A stretch of DNA of 64,000 nt from Bradyrhizobium sp. ORS 278 (GCF_000026145.1 NC_009445.1:6819001-6883000), one strand, 5' to 3'. Numbered from the stretch's first letter, positions 7,771 through 16,794 are shown. The notes: a model not told the origin generated them from the sequence alone. Program-made: numbers and translations.

Positions 7771-8388
7771 CTATTGGCACAACGCCGAAGTCACGAATGT
7801 GTCGGTGCGGCAGTCGCCCGGCTTGCGCTGGCGGCCGGGGATCAGCACCCGGGCGGAGCAGGTCTCTGCGGAGTCGGTGTTGAGGCTCTTGCCGTCCCTG
7901 TAGCCCTTGCCCTGGCACAATCGGTCAGCGCCCAGCTTGCAATCCGGCGTGCCGTTCGCGGCGAGCGGACAGACGATGCGGCCGGAGATCATCGTGGACG
8001 GTTTGGTGAGTCGCGAGAGCGTGTCGCCGGCGTCCTTCAATCCACCGCCCTGGACATTGCTGCTCGGCGCCGGACGATCGGGCCCTGGTGGGGGCCGCTG
8101 ATCGGCTGGCGCCGCGCCCGCGGCCTCACCGGGCGCGCGGGCGGGGGACTCGCCATCGGCCTCACCCGGACGCTTCAGCGGAATGATGGTTATCTTCTCG
8201 AACAGCTTGCCGAGATCATCCAGCAGCCCCGGATTGGACGACGGCGGCGCGGGCGAGACCGGCGCCGGCTCCGGCGGCACCTCGCGCAGGCCCGCAGCCG
8301 GGGGTGGCGATTGCGCCCATGACGGCGTCGACATCGCGACGGCGAGCAGCGCGGTCGCTGCGACCATGCCGCGGCGCAACGCCGACAT
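7771..8388 (-). CDS. Hypothetical secreted protein with Cys-rich C-terminal domain
   Basis: The protein has 205 residues from ATG 8388, whose A overlaps the TGA of the upstream DedA-type gene by one base, implying translational coupling. Residues 1-28 are a signal peptide (MSALRRGMVAATALLAVAMS, cleavage after SWA). A long Pro/Ala/Glu-rich low-complexity region follows to about residue 135. The last ~70 residues carry six cysteines (RIVCPLAANGTPDCKLGADRLC, continuing to the final SALCQ), which fits three disulfides in the periplasm. The compact six-Cys module seems to be the functional part. I do not recognise a named family; the start could lie a few codons away. Confidence 0.7.
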   Translation of the reverse strand: MSALRRGMVAATALLAVAMSTPSWAQSPPPAAGLREVPPEPAPVSPAPPSSNPGLLDDLGKLFEKITIIPLKRPGEADGESPARAPGEAAGAAPADQRPPPGPDRPAPSSNVQGGGLKDAGDTLSRLTKPSTMISGRIVCPLAANGTPDCKLGADRLCQGKGYRDGKSLNTDSAETCSARVLIPGRQRKPGDCRTDTFVTSALCQ

Positions 8389-8969
8389 CAGATCAGCTTC
8401 AGCGCGACGACGAAGCCGGCCACCAGAACGGCCGCGCCAAGAGCCACCCAGAGGCCGAGATGCTTCTCGATGTGGACCCGGATCCATTCGCCGTACCGAT
8501 TGAGCACGATCGCGGCGATGAAGAAGCGGCCGCCGCGCGCCACGATCGAGCACACGATGAAGAGGAAGAGGTTATAGCCCGCGAAGCCCGACGTGATCGT
8601 GACGAGCTTGTAGGGGATCGGTGTCAGCCCCTTCAGCAGGATGATGATCGCGCCCCATTCCGCATAGGAGGCGCGGAAGGCTTCGACCTTGTCGCCGAGG
8701 CCATAGAGGTGAATCAGCCATTGGCCGAGCGAGTCATACAGCAGCGCGCCGATCGCGTAGCCGACCACGCCGCCCGCGACCGAGGCCGCCGTGCACACAC
8801 CGGCGAACAGCCACGCCCGCTGCGGCTTCGCCAGCGACATCGGAATCAGCATCACATCCGGCGGCACCGGAAAGAACGAGCTTTCGGCGAAGGCGATCGC
8901 AGCCATGATCCAGAGGGCATGCGGCTTATGGGCGGCGTCGATACACCAGTCGTAGATCCGTCTGAGCAT
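8388..8969 (-). CDS. YqaA/DedA (SNARE-associated, VTT domain) family membrane protein
   Basis: This inner-membrane protein has 193 residues. It carries the VTT-domain pattern: AFAESSFFPVPPDVMLIPM near residues 26-45 with the E-x-x-F-F-P-x-P-P-D signature, a Gly-rich segment AGGVVGYAIGALLYD, and LKGLTPIPYKLVTITSGFAGY with the conserved positive charge. Four or five hydrophobic segments are visible. Family members are linked to lipid scrambling or undecaprenyl-phosphate and phosphatidylglycerol flux and to membrane stress tolerance. The gene overlaps the downstream secreted-protein gene by one base, so the two are probably co-transcribed. Confidence 0.88.
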   Translation of the reverse strand: MLRRIYDWCIDAAHKPHALWIMAAIAFAESSFFPVPPDVMLIPMSLAKPQRAWLFAGVCTAASVAGGVVGYAIGALLYDSLGQWLIHLYGLGDKVEAFRASYAEWGAIIILLKGLTPIPYKLVTITSGFAGYNLFLFIVCSIVARGGRFFIAAIVLNRYGEWIRVHIEKHLGLWVALGAAVLVAGFVVALKLI

Positions 8970-9032
8970 GGTTGGCGATGAAGCAAACCGGGCCGCATTT
9001 GTCCATGGCCGATATGTCCATCAGCGGATGAG

Positions 9033-9434
9033 CTAGTGCCGCTTGCGGATGACCCGGCTGTCGGCCGCGACAATTGGCCGCCCCGACACGCGCGCGGGCG
9101 CGGTCTTCGCCAGCTTCACCGGTGTTTTCGGCAGCTTTTCGGCGATTCCCAGCATCAGCTCGCGTCGCGCCATTTCGCGCCAGATGTCCTCCGGACGGAC
9201 GTCCAGATCGGCCCACAGCACCGTCAGATTGTAGATCAGGTCGGCACTTTCCCGGACCACGGCCTGGGCGTCGCCGCTGACCGCATCGATCGAGACCTCG
9301 ATCGCCTCCTCGGCGAGCTTCTTGGCCATTTTGGCGGTGCCCTGCTGCATCAGCTTGGCCGTGCGCGAGCGTGACGGATCCAGATCCCTGGCCGCCAGCA
9401 CCGCCCGATAGAGCCGCTCGATCGAATCAGTCAT
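9033..9434 (-). CDS. HisE/MazG-like phosphoribosyl-ATP pyrophosphatase family protein
   Basis: From ATG 9434 the protein has 133 residues. The all-alpha NTP pyrophosphohydrolase motifs are visible: KKLAEEAIEV (E-E-x-x-E) and VVRESADLIYNL (E-x-x-D), which bind Mg2+. The HisE reaction is the second step of histidine synthesis, but no his gene is nearby. HisE is usually about 105 residues; here a ~35-residue tail rich in Pro, Lys, Arg and Ala is added, ending RVIRKRH. It could be a second HisE or a house-cleaning nucleotide hydrolase. The start is uncertain because no clear ribosome binding site precedes it. Confidence 0.8.
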   Translation of the reverse strand: MTDSIERLYRAVLAARDLDPSRSRTAKLMQQGTAKMAKKLAEEAIEVSIDAVSGDAQAVVRESADLIYNLTVLWADLDVRPEDIWREMARRELMLGIAEKLPKTPVKLAKTAPARVSGRPIVAADSRVIRKRH

Positions 9435-9487
9435 CGACACACAATAGTTAAAATCAATGGCGGCGGTGTTAACGCTCGCCAGCGACA

Positions 9488-9520
9488 TAAAAAAATCCGC
9501 CGGCACAGAGGCCGGCGGAT
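9488..9520 (-). terminator. Rho-independent terminator of the Gly/Tyr-rich secreted protein gene
   Basis: Stem ATCCGCCGGC (9495-9504) pairs perfectly with GCCGGCGGAT (9511-9520) around a six-base loop. On the minus strand it is followed by a run of seven or eight T. It lies 20 nt past the stop of the gene at 9540. The plus-strand side also has CTTTT, so it may work in both directions. Confidence 0.9.
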
Positions 9521-9539
9521 CTTTTCACGATCGATCGTC

Positions 9540-9938
9540 TCACCAGGGATTGTAGTAGCCGCCGCCATAATACGGGTTGCCGCCACCGTAATAGTGATAT
9601 CCCGGGCCATAGCCGTAATAGGCCGGCCGGCCATAGTAGTAGTTGTCCTCGTAATAGGAACGGCGGTTCTGGGCCGCGGCAATCGCGAGGCCCGTGCCGA
9701 CGATTCCAGCGAAAGCCGCAGCGGCGGCCGCACCGCCATTGCCCCGATAGTGCCGCCGGCGGGCGCTGACATCGGTCAGGCCGCCCTCGTTCGCCGTCTT
9801 GGCAACGACGCCCTTTTCGGCCGGCGCCGAGCCGGCGAAGGCGAGCGTCGGCTGAACGGCCGTGAACGTCACCGCGGCCACCGTCGCCAGGACGGTAGCA
9901 CGGCCGACGCGTGAAATAGTCCCGCGCTGTGCGATCAT
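9540..9938 (-). CDS. Hypothetical secreted Gly/Tyr-rich protein
   Basis: The ATG at 9938 follows a GGAGG site by about 6 nt and gives 132 residues. An N-terminal basic stretch and a hydrophobic core (ATVLATVAAVTFTAVQPTLAFA) form a signal peptide. After it come a short polar region with an RRRHYRG cluster, a second hydrophobic Ala/Gly segment (AAAAAFAGIVGTGLAIAAA), and a C-terminal ~40 residues dominated by Tyr and Gly (YYGRPAYYGYGPGYHYYGGG). Such tails are seen in small rhizobial envelope proteins of unknown role. A GGAAC-N17-CGTT promoter upstream suggests control by the general stress response. Confidence 0.75.
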   Translation of the reverse strand: MIAQRGTISRVGRATVLATVAAVTFTAVQPTLAFAGSAPAEKGVVAKTANEGGLTDVSARRRHYRGNGGAAAAAAFAGIVGTGLAIAAAQNRRSYYEDNYYYGRPAYYGYGPGYHYYGGGNPYYGGGYYNPW

Positions 9939-9972
9939 GTGGATCCTCCGTATAATGAGATTTCGCGAACCC

Positions 9973-9998
9973 AACGTTTCAACCGGGGTGACAGTTCC
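9973..9998 (-). promoter_or_regulatory. EcfG-type (general stress response) promoter
   Basis: On the minus strand GGAAC (9998-9994) is followed by exactly 17 nt and CGTT (9976-9973). This matches the alphaproteobacterial EcfG minus-35/minus-10 consensus GGAAC-N16/17-CGTT. The predicted transcript would start near 9966, giving a leader of about 28 nt before ATG 9938. The promoter match is seen; stress induction is inferred from the consensus. Confidence 0.75.
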
Positions 9999-10180
9999 GC
10001 TCTCGAAACCCGAAGTCGAAGCCGCAAATCGCCGCAGGCCTCGCTCATGGACCGTTCAGATTCGTTCAGACATGCTAGGGCGCCCTTCGGCGTGAGCGCC
10101 CGTCACGAATTTGACATATGCATTCAGGCGACACGCGATCGGAGCGCGGTGGACTGATTAGGATACCGGCGATAAAGACC

Positions 10181-10221
10181 GGTGTGACCAGCGAAGACTG
10201 GCGTGACCTGATGGCGTGACA
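10181..10221 (+). repeat. Three short direct repeats before the NMT1-type gene
   Basis: GGTGTGACC (10181), GGCGTGACC (10200) and GGCGTGACA (10213) follow one another, the last running into the start codon at 10221. The spacings of 19 and 13 nt are not helical-turn multiples. They may be chance or a tandem binding site. I see no TPP riboswitch here, although the adjacent gene belongs to the NMT1/THI5 superfamily. Confidence 0.3.
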
Positions 10222-11279
10222 TGATGCGTATGCGACGACCCGTCACCCTGCTCACGCTTGCGCTCGTCGCGGCGTTCGTCGTGCCGGCCTGGTTGTCGGA
10301 GCAGCCGGCTTCAGCCGAAGAGCCGAAACGTCCGGTCGCCGTCATGTTCGCGCTGGATCGCCCGCTCGACGGCAGCGTGGCACCCGTGGTGCTCGCCGGC
10401 AGCCAGGGGCTGTTCAGCGCCGAGGGCGTGACGGTCACGACGACCACGGCCAAGGGCTCACCCGACGCGATCGCGCGGGTGGCATCCGGTGAGGCCGATA
10501 TGGCACTCGCCGACATCAACGAGCTCATCCGCTATCGGGACGCGGCGGGCAGCCAGCCGGTCAAGGCCGTGTTCGTGCTGTTCAATCGCGCGCCCTACGC
10601 GATCATCGCGCGCAAGAGCCGCGGCATCAACGCCCTCGCCGATCTCGACGGCAAGACGCTCGGCGTCGCCGAGGGCGACCTCTCGATCCGGCTGTGGCCG
10701 GCGGTCGTCAAGCACAACCATCTCAAGTCCGAGACCATCAAGCTGTCGCGCGTCGGCGCCGCGGTGCGCGAGCCGATCCTGTCGGCGGGACAGGTCGACG
10801 CGGTCAGCGGCTTCTTATACCTCTCGGCGATCAATCTGCGCGACCGCGGCGTGCCCGCCGCGGATCTGGCTGTGCTGCGTTTCGCCGATTATGGCTGCGA
10901 GGCCTACGGCCACGCGGTGATCGTCAATCCCGGCTTCGCCGACAGGCAGCCGGCGGCGGTGAAGGGCGTCCTGCGCGCGGTGACGGCGGGCCTCCATCTC
11001 GCGATCAAGGATCCTCAGGCTGCGATCACCGACGTGGTGAGCCGGATGGAGGACGGCTCGCGCGAGCTCGAGCTGGAGCGGCTGCAGACCGTTCTCGCCG
11101 ACAACGTGCTGACATCGGACGTGCGCCGCGACGGCATTGGCGGCATCGATGCGGCCCGGTTCGAGCGCGCGCTGGACCAGATCGCCGAGGACCGCAAATT
11201 CGTCCACAAGCGCCCGGCACCCGCCGACATCTTCGACGACGGCTTCCTGCCCCCGGCCGACAGCCGCCTCGTCAATTGA
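10221..11279 (+). CDS. NMT1/THI5-like (SsuA type) ABC substrate-binding protein
   Basis: This protein of 352 residues has a signal peptide of about 33 residues (basic start, LLTLALVAAFVVPAW core, cleavage near SAEE). The mature part fits the NMT1/THI5 type II binding fold: PVVLAGSQGLFSAEGVTV, DAIARVASGEADMALADINE and DLDGKTLGVAEGD correspond to the usual conserved blocks. Relatives bind sulfonates, nitrate, riboflavin precursors or hydroxymethylpyrimidine. No permease or ATPase of this class is adjacent; the downstream exporter gene is unrelated. ATG codons at 10224 and 10230 are alternative starts. The ligand is unknown. Confidence 0.85.
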   Translation: MMRMRRPVTLLTLALVAAFVVPAWLSEQPASAEEPKRPVAVMFALDRPLDGSVAPVVLAGSQGLFSAEGVTVTTTTAKGSPDAIARVASGEADMALADINELIRYRDAAGSQPVKAVFVLFNRAPYAIIARKSRGINALADLDGKTLGVAEGDLSIRLWPAVVKHNHLKSETIKLSRVGAAVREPILSAGQVDAVSGFLYLSAINLRDRGVPAADLAVLRFADYGCEAYGHAVIVNPGFADRQPAAVKGVLRAVTAGLHLAIKDPQAAITDVVSRMEDGSRELELERLQTVLADNVLTSDVRRDGIGGIDAARFERALDQIAEDRKFVHKRPAPADIFDDGFLPPADSRLVN

Positions 11280-11387
11280 CGCGCTCGCCGCGATTGGGCT
11301 GTCACCCGGTGCCCATCCCTTGCTAACATGGCCCACGCGCCGTCGGCGCCCCCCTCCGCCTCTGCCTGATCGAAAAGCGCCTCGCCG

Positions 11388-13178
11388 ATGTCCCTGCTTC
11401 GCATCTATGTCCGCGTGCTCCAACTGCTCGGCAAGGAGGCGCGGCTGGGCTGGATCGTGGCGATCGCCAACCTCGCTTTGGCGGTGGCGCAGTTCGCCGA
11501 GCCGGTGCTGTTCGGACGCATTGTCGATTCGCTGTCCGCAAGCGCCTCGACCAGCACGGCCTGGCCGCTGCTCGCGGCCTGGGCGGGCTTCGGGCTGTTC
11601 ACGATTCTCGCCAGCGCCTGGGTCGCACTGCAGGCCGACCGGCTGGCCCATCGCCAGCGCCATGCGGTGCTGACCAGCTATTTCGAGCACATCCTGCAGC
11701 TGCCGCTGACGTTCCACTCGGGTACGCATTCGGGGCGGCTGATGAAGGTGATGATCAACGGCACCGATGCGCTGTGGCATCTCTGGCTGTCGTTCTTCCG
11801 CGAGCATTTCGCGGCGATCATGTCGGTGATCGTGCTGCTGCCGCTGTCGCTGTATCTCAACTGGCGGCTCGCGATCCTCTTGTTCGTGCTGTGCGTGGTG
11901 TTCACCGTGCTGACGACGCTCGTCGTGCGCAAGACCTACGGCATGCAGAGCGAGGTCGAGGAGCACTACAGCAATCTGTCCGCGCGCGCCTCCGACGCGC
12001 TCGGCAATGTCGCGCTGGTGCAGAGCTTCGTGCGCATCGATGCCGAGGTGCAGGGCCTGCGCCACGTCGCCGGCCAATTGCTGTCGGTGCAGATGCCGGT
12101 GCTCGGCTGGTGGGCGCTGGTCACCGTGATCACGCGCGCCTCGACCACGATCACGGTGCTCGCGATCTTCACGCTCGGCATCGCCCTGCACCAGGCCGGG
12201 CTGACCTCGGTCGGCGAGATCGTGATGTTCGTGTCGTTCGCGACCATGCTGATCCAGAAGCTCGAGCAGGTCGTGTCGTTCATCAACAACGTGTTCATGG
12301 AGGCGCCGCGGCTCGCCGAGTTCTTCACTGTGCTCGATGCGGTGCCCGCGGTGCGCGACCGGCCCGACGCGATCGACGTCGGCCGGCTCTCCGGCCTCGT
12401 CGAGTTCAACGACGTGTCGTTCTCCTATGACGGCAAGCGCCCGGCGGTGGAGGATCTCACCTTCACCGCCCTGCCCGGCCAGACCATCGCACTGGTCGGC
12501 CCGACCGGCGCCGGCAAGTCGACCGCGATCGCGCTGCTGCATCGCGCCTTCGATCCGCAGTCCGGGTTCATCAAAATCGATGGCATGGACGTCCGCGGGC
12601 TGAAGCTGGCAACGCTGCGCCGGAACATCGGCGTCGTGTTCCAGGAAGCACTGCTGTTCAATCGCTCGATCCGCGAGAACCTCCTGGTCGGCAAGCCCGA
12701 TGCCACGGACGAGGAATTGCGCACCGCAGCCGCCCGTGCCCAGGCGCTCGAGTTCATCGACCGCGCCGAGCAGGGATTTGACACCAATGCCGGCGAGCGC
12801 GGCCGCATGCTGTCGGGTGGCGAACGTCAGCGGCTATCCATCGCGCGTGCGCTGTTGAAGGATCCGCCGATCCTGATTCTCGACGAGGCGACGTCGGCGC
12901 TCGATGCCGTGACCGAGGCCAAGCTCAACGCTGCGCTCGACGAGGTGATGAAGGGCCGCACGACTTTCGTGATCGCCCACCGGCTCTCGACGATCCGCAA
13001 CGCGACACGGATCCTGGTGTTCGAGAACGGACGCGTGATCGAAAGCGGAACGTTCGATGAACTCGTCGCCAGAGGCGGCCATTTCGCGGAACTCGCAAAG
13101 GCCCAATTCATGGTGCAGGAGAATGCGCGCGCGACTCTCACCGCGCCTGAAAGCGAAGGCTCAACGGTCAAGGCCTGA
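11388..13178 (+). CDS. ndvA: Cyclic beta-glucan exporter NdvA/ChvA-type ABC transporter
   Basis: The protein of 596 residues is a half-transporter with the membrane domain first (six hydrophobic segments between about residues 20 and 300) and the ATPase last. Walker A is GPTGAGKST (371-379), the signature is [12 protein letters not shown], and Walker B is [12 protein letters not shown]. The start [20 protein letters not shown] and the [15 protein letters not shown] block match the NdvA/ChvA subgroup, which moves cyclic beta-glucan to the periplasm and is needed for osmoadaptation and root-nodule invasion in rhizobia. No glucan synthase gene is in the window. A generic lipid exporter of the same superfamily is the main alternative. 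Confidence 0.85.
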   Translation: MSLLRIYVRVLQLLGKEARLGWIVAIANLALAVAQFAEPVLFGRIVDSLSASASTSTAWPLLAAWAGFGLFTILASAWVALQADRLAHRQRHAVLTSYFEHILQLPLTFHSGTHSGRLMKVMINGTDALWHLWLSFFREHFAAIMSVIVLLPLSLYLNWRLAILLFVLCVVFTVLTTLVVRKTYGMQSEVEEHYSNLSARASDALGNVALVQSFVRIDAEVQGLRHVAGQLLSVQMPVLGWWALVTVITRASTTITVLAIFTLGIALHQAGLTSVGEIVMFVSFATMLIQKLEQVVSFINNVFMEAPRLAEFFTVLDAVPAVRDRPDAIDVGRLSGLVEFNDVSFSYDGKRPAVEDLTFTALPGQTIALVGPTGAGKSTAIALLHRAFDPQSGFIKIDGMDVRGLKLATLRRNIGVVFQEALLFNRSIRENLLVGKPDATDEELRTAAARAQALEFIDRAEQGFDTNAGERGRMLSGGERQRLSIARALLKDPPILILDEATSALDAVTEAKLNAALDEVMKGRTTFVIAHRLSTIRNATRILVFENGRVIESGTFDELVARGGHFAELAKAQFMVQENARATLTAPESEGSTVKA

Positions 13179-13353
13179 TCGCGGGACGCTTTCATCGTGG
13201 AATTGAATGGCTGGGCCCTGTTAACCAGCATCGAGCCGGTATAGGTTCGCGACCTGCCGCAACCAAAGCGGCGCCGGACACGCTTGAAACCCGAAAGCCC
13301 GTTTGCCCACCTCGCTCGCGCGAGGCGGGTTCTCAAAGGACCGGACCAGACCA

Positions 13354-14784
13354 GTGCAGACGCTTCGCCTGTTGTTCCGCTATTCCCCGCTGAAGATCAT
13401 CGCTGTTGCTGCCGCGCTAATGCTCGCGCCGCGTATGGCCCATGCCGAGGCGCTTCTGCTCGTCGAGGCCGACACCGGCAAGGTGCTCGAGGCGCAGAAC
13501 GCGACCTATCCCTGGTACCCCGCCTCCGTCACCAAGCTGATGACGGCCTATGTCACGCTGAAGGCGGTGAAGGACGGCAAGGCCTCGCTCGACACGCTGC
13601 TGACGGTGTCGCCGACCGCGGCGTCGCAATCGCCCTCGAAGATGGGCTACCGGCCGGGCACACAGGTCACCGTCGACAACGCACTGAAGATGATGCTGGT
13701 GAAGTCGGCCAACGACATGGCTGTCGTGCTGGCGGAAGGCATCGGCGGCTCGATCGACGGCTTCTCGATCATGATGAACGAGACCGCGCAGCGGCTCGGC
13801 ATGACCCAGACGAGCTACGTCAATCCGAACGGCCTGCCCGCCGACGGCCAGATCACCTCGGCCCGCGACCTCGCGATCCTGGCGCGCGCCATCATTCGCG
13901 ACCTGCCGGAATACGAATATTTCGTCCACATCCCCTCGATCCGCTACGGCCGCCGGGTGGTGCAGAACTTCAACCGGCTGATCGGGCGCTATCCCGGCGC
14001 CGACGGCTTCAAGACCGGCTTCATCTGCGCCTCCGGCTACAATCTGGTGGCGTCCGCCACCCGCAACGGCAAGCGCCTGATCGCGGTCGTGCTTGGCGCC
14101 TCCTCAGGCCAGATGCGCGCGGTGCGCGCGATCCAGATGCTCGATCGCGGCTTCAACACCAATCAACTCAGCTGGCTCAAGGCGCCGCTCGGCAATGTCG
14201 AGCAGCTGGTGCCGGTTGACGCCACCCCGCCGAACCTGCGCGATGACATGTGCAGCGGCCGCCGGCACCGGCCCGCCAGCGATGACGACGGCGAGGAGGC
14301 GAGCAACGAGGGCGAGACGACCACCGGCGGGACGCTGCTCGCCGGGCTGCAGGCGCCGGCGCTGAAGCCGTCGGAGATCCTGGCAGCAGCGCCTGCGCCG
14401 TCCGAGCCCGTGCTGGTCTATACCGGCCCGACCCGTACCGGTCCTGCGCTGATCGCCGCCGTCGCGGCTGACGCCGATGCCCAGACCCCGCCCAAGCACC
14501 GCGGCAAGAAGGCGCATGCCGCCGGGAAGACCGACGCCAAGCCGGCGACGCACACGGCGGCCAAGTCTGATGGCAAGACCGGCAGTGAGGCCAAGCCGGC
14601 CGGCAAGCCTGATTCGAAGACCGCCGACGCCAAGTCGGCCACGGCACGCCACGTCGCCGCCAAGCACGACACGGGCGCGAAATCTGCGGACAAGCCGGCC
14701 TCCGACACCGCGGCCAAGCCGGCCAAGCCCAAGGCAGCCGCCAGGCCGAAGACCGACGGCAAGCCGGCGCCGAAGGACGGCTGA
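13354..14784 (+). CDS. D-alanyl-D-alanine carboxypeptidase (peptidase S11) with long basic C-terminal tail
   Basis: A GTG start at 13354 (AAAGGA 13 nt upstream) gives 476 residues; a TTG at 13303 is possible. The signal peptide ends near AHA (residue 31). The penicillin-binding triad is complete: S58-V-T-K61, S118-A-N120 and K220-T-G222. The enzyme trims pentapeptide stems in periplasmic peptidoglycan. The catalytic domain ends near residue 290. The last ~90 residues are a low-complexity repeat of Lys, Ala, Pro, Thr and Asp (for example GKPDSKTADAKSATARH), strongly basic and histone-H1-like, where many S11 enzymes have a membrane-binding helix. A TTAACC half-site lies about 130 nt upstream, too weak to call as CtrA. 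Confidence 0.88.
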   Translation: MQTLRLLFRYSPLKIIAVAAALMLAPRMAHAEALLLVEADTGKVLEAQNATYPWYPASVTKLMTAYVTLKAVKDGKASLDTLLTVSPTAASQSPSKMGYRPGTQVTVDNALKMMLVKSANDMAVVLAEGIGGSIDGFSIMMNETAQRLGMTQTSYVNPNGLPADGQITSARDLAILARAIIRDLPEYEYFVHIPSIRYGRRVVQNFNRLIGRYPGADGFKTGFICASGYNLVASATRNGKRLIAVVLGASSGQMRAVRAIQMLDRGFNTNQLSWLKAPLGNVEQLVPVDATPPNLRDDMCSGRRHRPASDDDGEEASNEGETTTGGTLLAGLQAPALKPSEILAAAPAPSEPVLVYTGPTRTGPALIAAVAADADAQTPPKHRGKKAHAAGKTDAKPATHTAAKSDGKTGSEAKPAGKPDSKTADAKSATARHVAAKHDTGAKSADKPASDTAAKPAKPKAAARPKTDGKPAPKDG

Positions 14785-14974
14785 TCGCGGAGCGAACCCG
14801 CGGGCGCCCCCAAGCGCATTCACCTTCCTCCTTCGACGAGGTCCCGGCCGCTTGCCTTGGCCGGCCGGAGGTGAGATTTTGGCCGCCGCATGCCGCCCGG
14901 AACCGACCGGCGCCGCAGACCCGCAAGCGACCAAAAACACGATCACCAAAGAGACGATCAGGAGAGGAAGGTTC

Positions 14975-16666
14975 ATGGAGCGCATCTGGCTCAAGCACTA
15001 TCCAGCCGGCGTTCCCGCCGATATCGACCCCAGCAAATACCCATCGCTGGTCGAGCTGCTGGAGGAGAGCTTCAAAAAATTCGCCAACCGCCGCGCCTTC
15101 ATCTGCATGGACAAGGCGATCAGCTATCGCGAGCTCGACGAGATGTCGGTCGCGATGGGCGCCTATCTGCAGGGCCTGGGATTGGCCAAGGGCGCCCGCG
15201 TGGCGCTGATGATGCCGAACGTGCTGCAGTACCCGATCGCGATATCAGCGGTGCTGCGCGCCGGCTACACCGTGGTCAACGTCAATCCGCTGTATACGCC
15301 GCGCGAGCTCGAGCATCAGCTCAAGGATTCCGGCGCCGAGGCGATCATCGTTCTGGAGAACTTCGCGCACACGGTGCAGCAGGTCGTCGGCCACACCCAG
15401 GTCAAGCACATCGTAGTCGCCAGCATGGGCGACTTGCTCGGCTTCAAGGGCGTGATCGTCAATCTCGTCGTGCGCCGGCTGAAGAAGATGGTGCCGGCGT
15501 TCTCGCTGCCGGGCGCGGTGCCGTTCAACGACGCGCTCGCCACCGGCCGCGGCAAGCGCTTCCACAAGCCCACCATTGGGCCCGATGATGCCGCCTTCCT
15601 GCAATATACCGGCGGCACCACCGGCGTTTCCAAGGGCGCCACGCTGCTCCATCGCAACGTCGTTGCCAACGTGCTGCAGAACGATGCCTGGCTGCAGCCG
15701 GTGATGGACAAGCCGCCGCATGTCGATCAGCTCCTGATCGTCTGCGCGCTGCCGCTCTATCACATCTTCGCGCTGACCTGCTGCTTCCTGCTCGCGGTGC
15801 GCGCCGGTGGCGCCAACCTGCTGATTCCCAACCCGCGCGACATTCCCGGCTTCATCAAGGAGCTGATGAAGTATCAGGTCAACAACTTCCCGGCCGTCAA
15901 CACGCTCTACAACGGCCTGCTGCAGCATCCCGATTTCCGGAAGCTCGACTTCTCCAAGCTGAAAGTCTCCAACGGCGGCGGCATGGCCGTGCAGCGCCCC
16001 GTTGCCGAGCAGTGGAAGCAGGTGACCGGCTGCAGCATCGCCGAAGGCTATGGCCTGTCGGAGACCGCGCCGGTGCTGACCTGCAACCTGCCGACCGCCA
16101 CCGAGTTCACCGGCACGATCGGCCTGCCGCTGCCCTCGACCTGGTTGTCGATCCGCGACGATGACGGCAACGAGGTGCCGCTGGGACAGGCCGGCGAGAT
16201 CTGCGCCAAGGGTCCGCAGGTGATGGCCGGCTATTGGAACAGGCCCGACGAGACCGCCAAGGTGATGACCGCGGACGGCTTCTTCCGCACCGGCGATGTC
16301 GGCATCATGGCTGCCGACGGCTCGGTGAAGATCGTGGACCGCAAGAAGGACATGATCCTGGTTTCCGGCTTCAACGTCTATCCGAACGAGGTCGAGGAGG
16401 TCATCGCGACCCATCCGGGCGTGCTGGAGACAGCCGTCATTGGCCTGCCCGACGAGAAGACCGGCGAGGTCGTCAAGGCGTTCGTCGTCAAGAAGGACCC
16501 GGGTCTCACCGCCGAGGACATCGTCAAGCACTGCCACGAGCAGCTGACGAACTACAAGGTGCCGAAGCAGATCGAGTTCAGGACCGAGCTGCCGAAGACC
16601 AATGTCGGCAAGATCCTGCGCCGCGAGCTGCGGGACGAGAAGAAGAATCCGGCGGCCGCGGCTTGA
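14975..16666 (+). CDS. fadD: Long-chain fatty acid-CoA ligase FadD
   Basis: ATG 14975 follows AGGAGAGGAAGG and yields 563 residues, normal for FadD. The start MERIWLKHYPAGVPADID is typical of bacterial FadD. ANL-superfamily motifs are present: AMP-binding YTGGTTGVSKGA, EGYGLSETAPV, DGFFRTGDVG, and the C-terminal PKTNVGKILRREL with the catalytic Lys. The enzyme activates fatty acids with ATP and CoA at the inner membrane for beta-oxidation or lipid synthesis. The gene stands between the carboxypeptidase gene and a peroxiredoxin gene, all on the same strand, with 190 and 128 nt gaps, so co-transcription is uncertain. Confidence 0.93.
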   Translation: MERIWLKHYPAGVPADIDPSKYPSLVELLEESFKKFANRRAFICMDKAISYRELDEMSVAMGAYLQGLGLAKGARVALMMPNVLQYPIAISAVLRAGYTVVNVNPLYTPRELEHQLKDSGAEAIIVLENFAHTVQQVVGHTQVKHIVVASMGDLLGFKGVIVNLVVRRLKKMVPAFSLPGAVPFNDALATGRGKRFHKPTIGPDDAAFLQYTGGTTGVSKGATLLHRNVVANVLQNDAWLQPVMDKPPHVDQLLIVCALPLYHIFALTCCFLLAVRAGGANLLIPNPRDIPGFIKELMKYQVNNFPAVNTLYNGLLQHPDFRKLDFSKLKVSNGGGMAVQRPVAEQWKQVTGCSIAEGYGLSETAPVLTCNLPTATEFTGTIGLPLPSTWLSIRDDDGNEVPLGQAGEICAKGPQVMAGYWNRPDETAKVMTADGFFRTGDVGIMAADGSVKIVDRKKDMILVSGFNVYPNEVEEVIATHPGVLETAVIGLPDEKTGEVVKAFVVKKDPGLTAEDIVKHCHEQLTNYKVPKQIEFRTELPKTNVGKILRRELRDEKKNPAAAA

Positions 16667-16794
16667 TCCGTTGGCGGCGCGGCACCGTTGTGCGATGACG
16701 GAGTCGTGATCGGGGCGGGCCGTTGCCGTTTGCCGCCCGCCGCATAGTGTAGCGCGCCAAGCGCAAACGATATCCAGGGGAAGGAGTTATTCCA

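Noticed and set aside
6472..8322. 616-codon open frame opposite the nitronate monooxygenase-like and secreted-protein genes
   Set aside because: Runs antisense across two genes and a palindromic repeat.
10130..10220. TPP riboswitch before the NMT1/THI5-type gene
   Set aside because: The conserved CUGAGA and ACCUGAU...AUGCCAGCG elements are absent; only short direct repeats are seen.
10815..12542. 575-codon open frame opposite the NMT1 and ndvA genes
   Set aside because: Spans two real genes in antisense and lacks any motif.
13215..13230. CtrA box upstream of the carboxypeptidase gene
   Set aside because: Only one TTAACC half-site; no second TTAA at the right spacing.
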